This document shows, in pieces, positions 61,191 to 61,396 of a stretch of 61,396 nucleotides of DNA. Each line of letters begins with the position of its first letter. Positions within the stretch are counted from its first letter, which is position 1. The DNA lies in IMG/VR virus record IMGVR_UViG_3300034121_001426, positions 1 through 61,396 of that record, one strand, 5' to 3'. Below the pieces are notes generated by a model. That model was given only the letters and a program-made list of their open reading frames with translations. It ran no database searches and had not been told where the DNA came from. Made by a program: the position numbers and the translations under genes. Source of the DNA: a virus.

Positions 61191-61396
61191 CTAACCCCAG
61201 GTCAGTTGAAATTGAGTCTGGATTGCTGAGTCCCAGGGCCATGTACCATCAATTTTCTGCATCCATGCAACGATTTGATTGGTCATGTTCTTGCCATCAA
61301 CATACCACTCCTGCGATCTATCTGCATGTATCACAGCAGGCCCATCCAATCGATGTAGTTGGCCATCAACATACCACTCCTGCGATCTATCTGCAT
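61191..61396 (-). CDS. WYVDG-repeat protein, copy 3 (5' end outside window)
   Basis: Open to the window edge. Two visible repeat units ('SQEWYVDGQLHRLDGPAVIH') lead into the unique end 'MTNQIVAWMQKIDGTWPWDS' and 'QFQLTWG', closest to copy 1. It is the third member of the family and lies in the duplicated block beside the 60871 pseudogene. Confidence 0.8.
   Translation of the reverse strand, partial: ADRSQEWYVDGQLHRLDGPAVIHADRSQEWYVDGKNMTNQIVAWMQKIDGTWPWDSAIQTQFQLTWG

Overview
This window reads as part of the genome of a large (jumbo-type) tailed phage of the T4 superfamily. The evidence is an adjacent rIIA-like/rIIB-like pair, T4-type late promoter boxes (TATAAATA variants) in front of virion and lysis genes, a complete lysis cassette, virion proteins, a pectate-lyase-fold tailspike, three free-standing homing endonuclease genes, and very tight gene packing with 1-8 base overlaps. 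The host cannot be named. The 3-TM gene-transfer-agent-type holin, CreA, RlpA and curli-type genes suggest a Gram-negative proteobacterium.

Layout. 1-3.8 kb: virion genes (minus), including a >1,100-residue beta-propeller-like protein that runs off the left edge. 4.3-6.5 kb: lysis cassette (plus), made of GH19 endolysin, inner and outer spanin, and holin. 6.5-20.6 kb: mostly minus-strand early or host-takeover genes. These include a ClpP-like protease, rIIA/rIIB, an L7/L12-C-terminal-domain protein, a putative nuclease, an agmatinase-family enzyme, a cREC protein, a truncated RelA/SpoT-type HD protein, RlpA and many small genes. Many sit behind near-identical sigma70-type promoters (TTGACA, 16 bp, TATNNT). 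20.7-22 kb: three small membrane-protein genes (plus). 22-28.3 kb: a six-gene minus-strand operon encoding CsgF, CsgG, a curlin, a FecR-domain protein, a PA14/curlin protein and a CHASE2-class III nucleotide cyclase. This is the most striking content of the window. 28.3-42 kb: mixed genes, including a 2H phosphoesterase-like protein, an AAA+ ATPase, dUTPase, ClpS, Hsp20, bS21 and a set of proteins sharing an N-terminal MKxxDLLE motif. 42-49 kb: CreA, IF-3, ClpX, a virion protein, a deaminase and QueD, with two homing endonuclease genes. 49-55.4 kb: small genes and a purM-pyrG-purN operon. 55.4-61.4 kb: a metalloprotease, a duplicated block encoding WYVDG-repeat proteins, a TnpB element and a tailspike.

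How the genes work together. The phage appears to bring its own proteolysis set (ClpX, ClpS, ClpP-like), translation factors (IF-3, bS21, L12-CTD), chaperone (Hsp20) and nucleotide supply (PurM, PurN, PyrG, dUTPase, deaminase). It also carries a bacterial-type amyloid secretion operon placed behind a phage late-type promoter. Two architectural themes stand out. First, homing endonuclease genes sit tail-to-tail with minus-strand genes whose 3' ends appear to have been replaced by divergent coding sequence; at creA and queD an orphaned second copy of the 3' end remains beyond the endonuclease gene. Second, TnpB-type right-end hairpins are scattered both with and without a tnpB gene.

Limits. All calls come from reading the sequence; no database search was possible. 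Starts were chosen from ribosome binding sites and overlaps.
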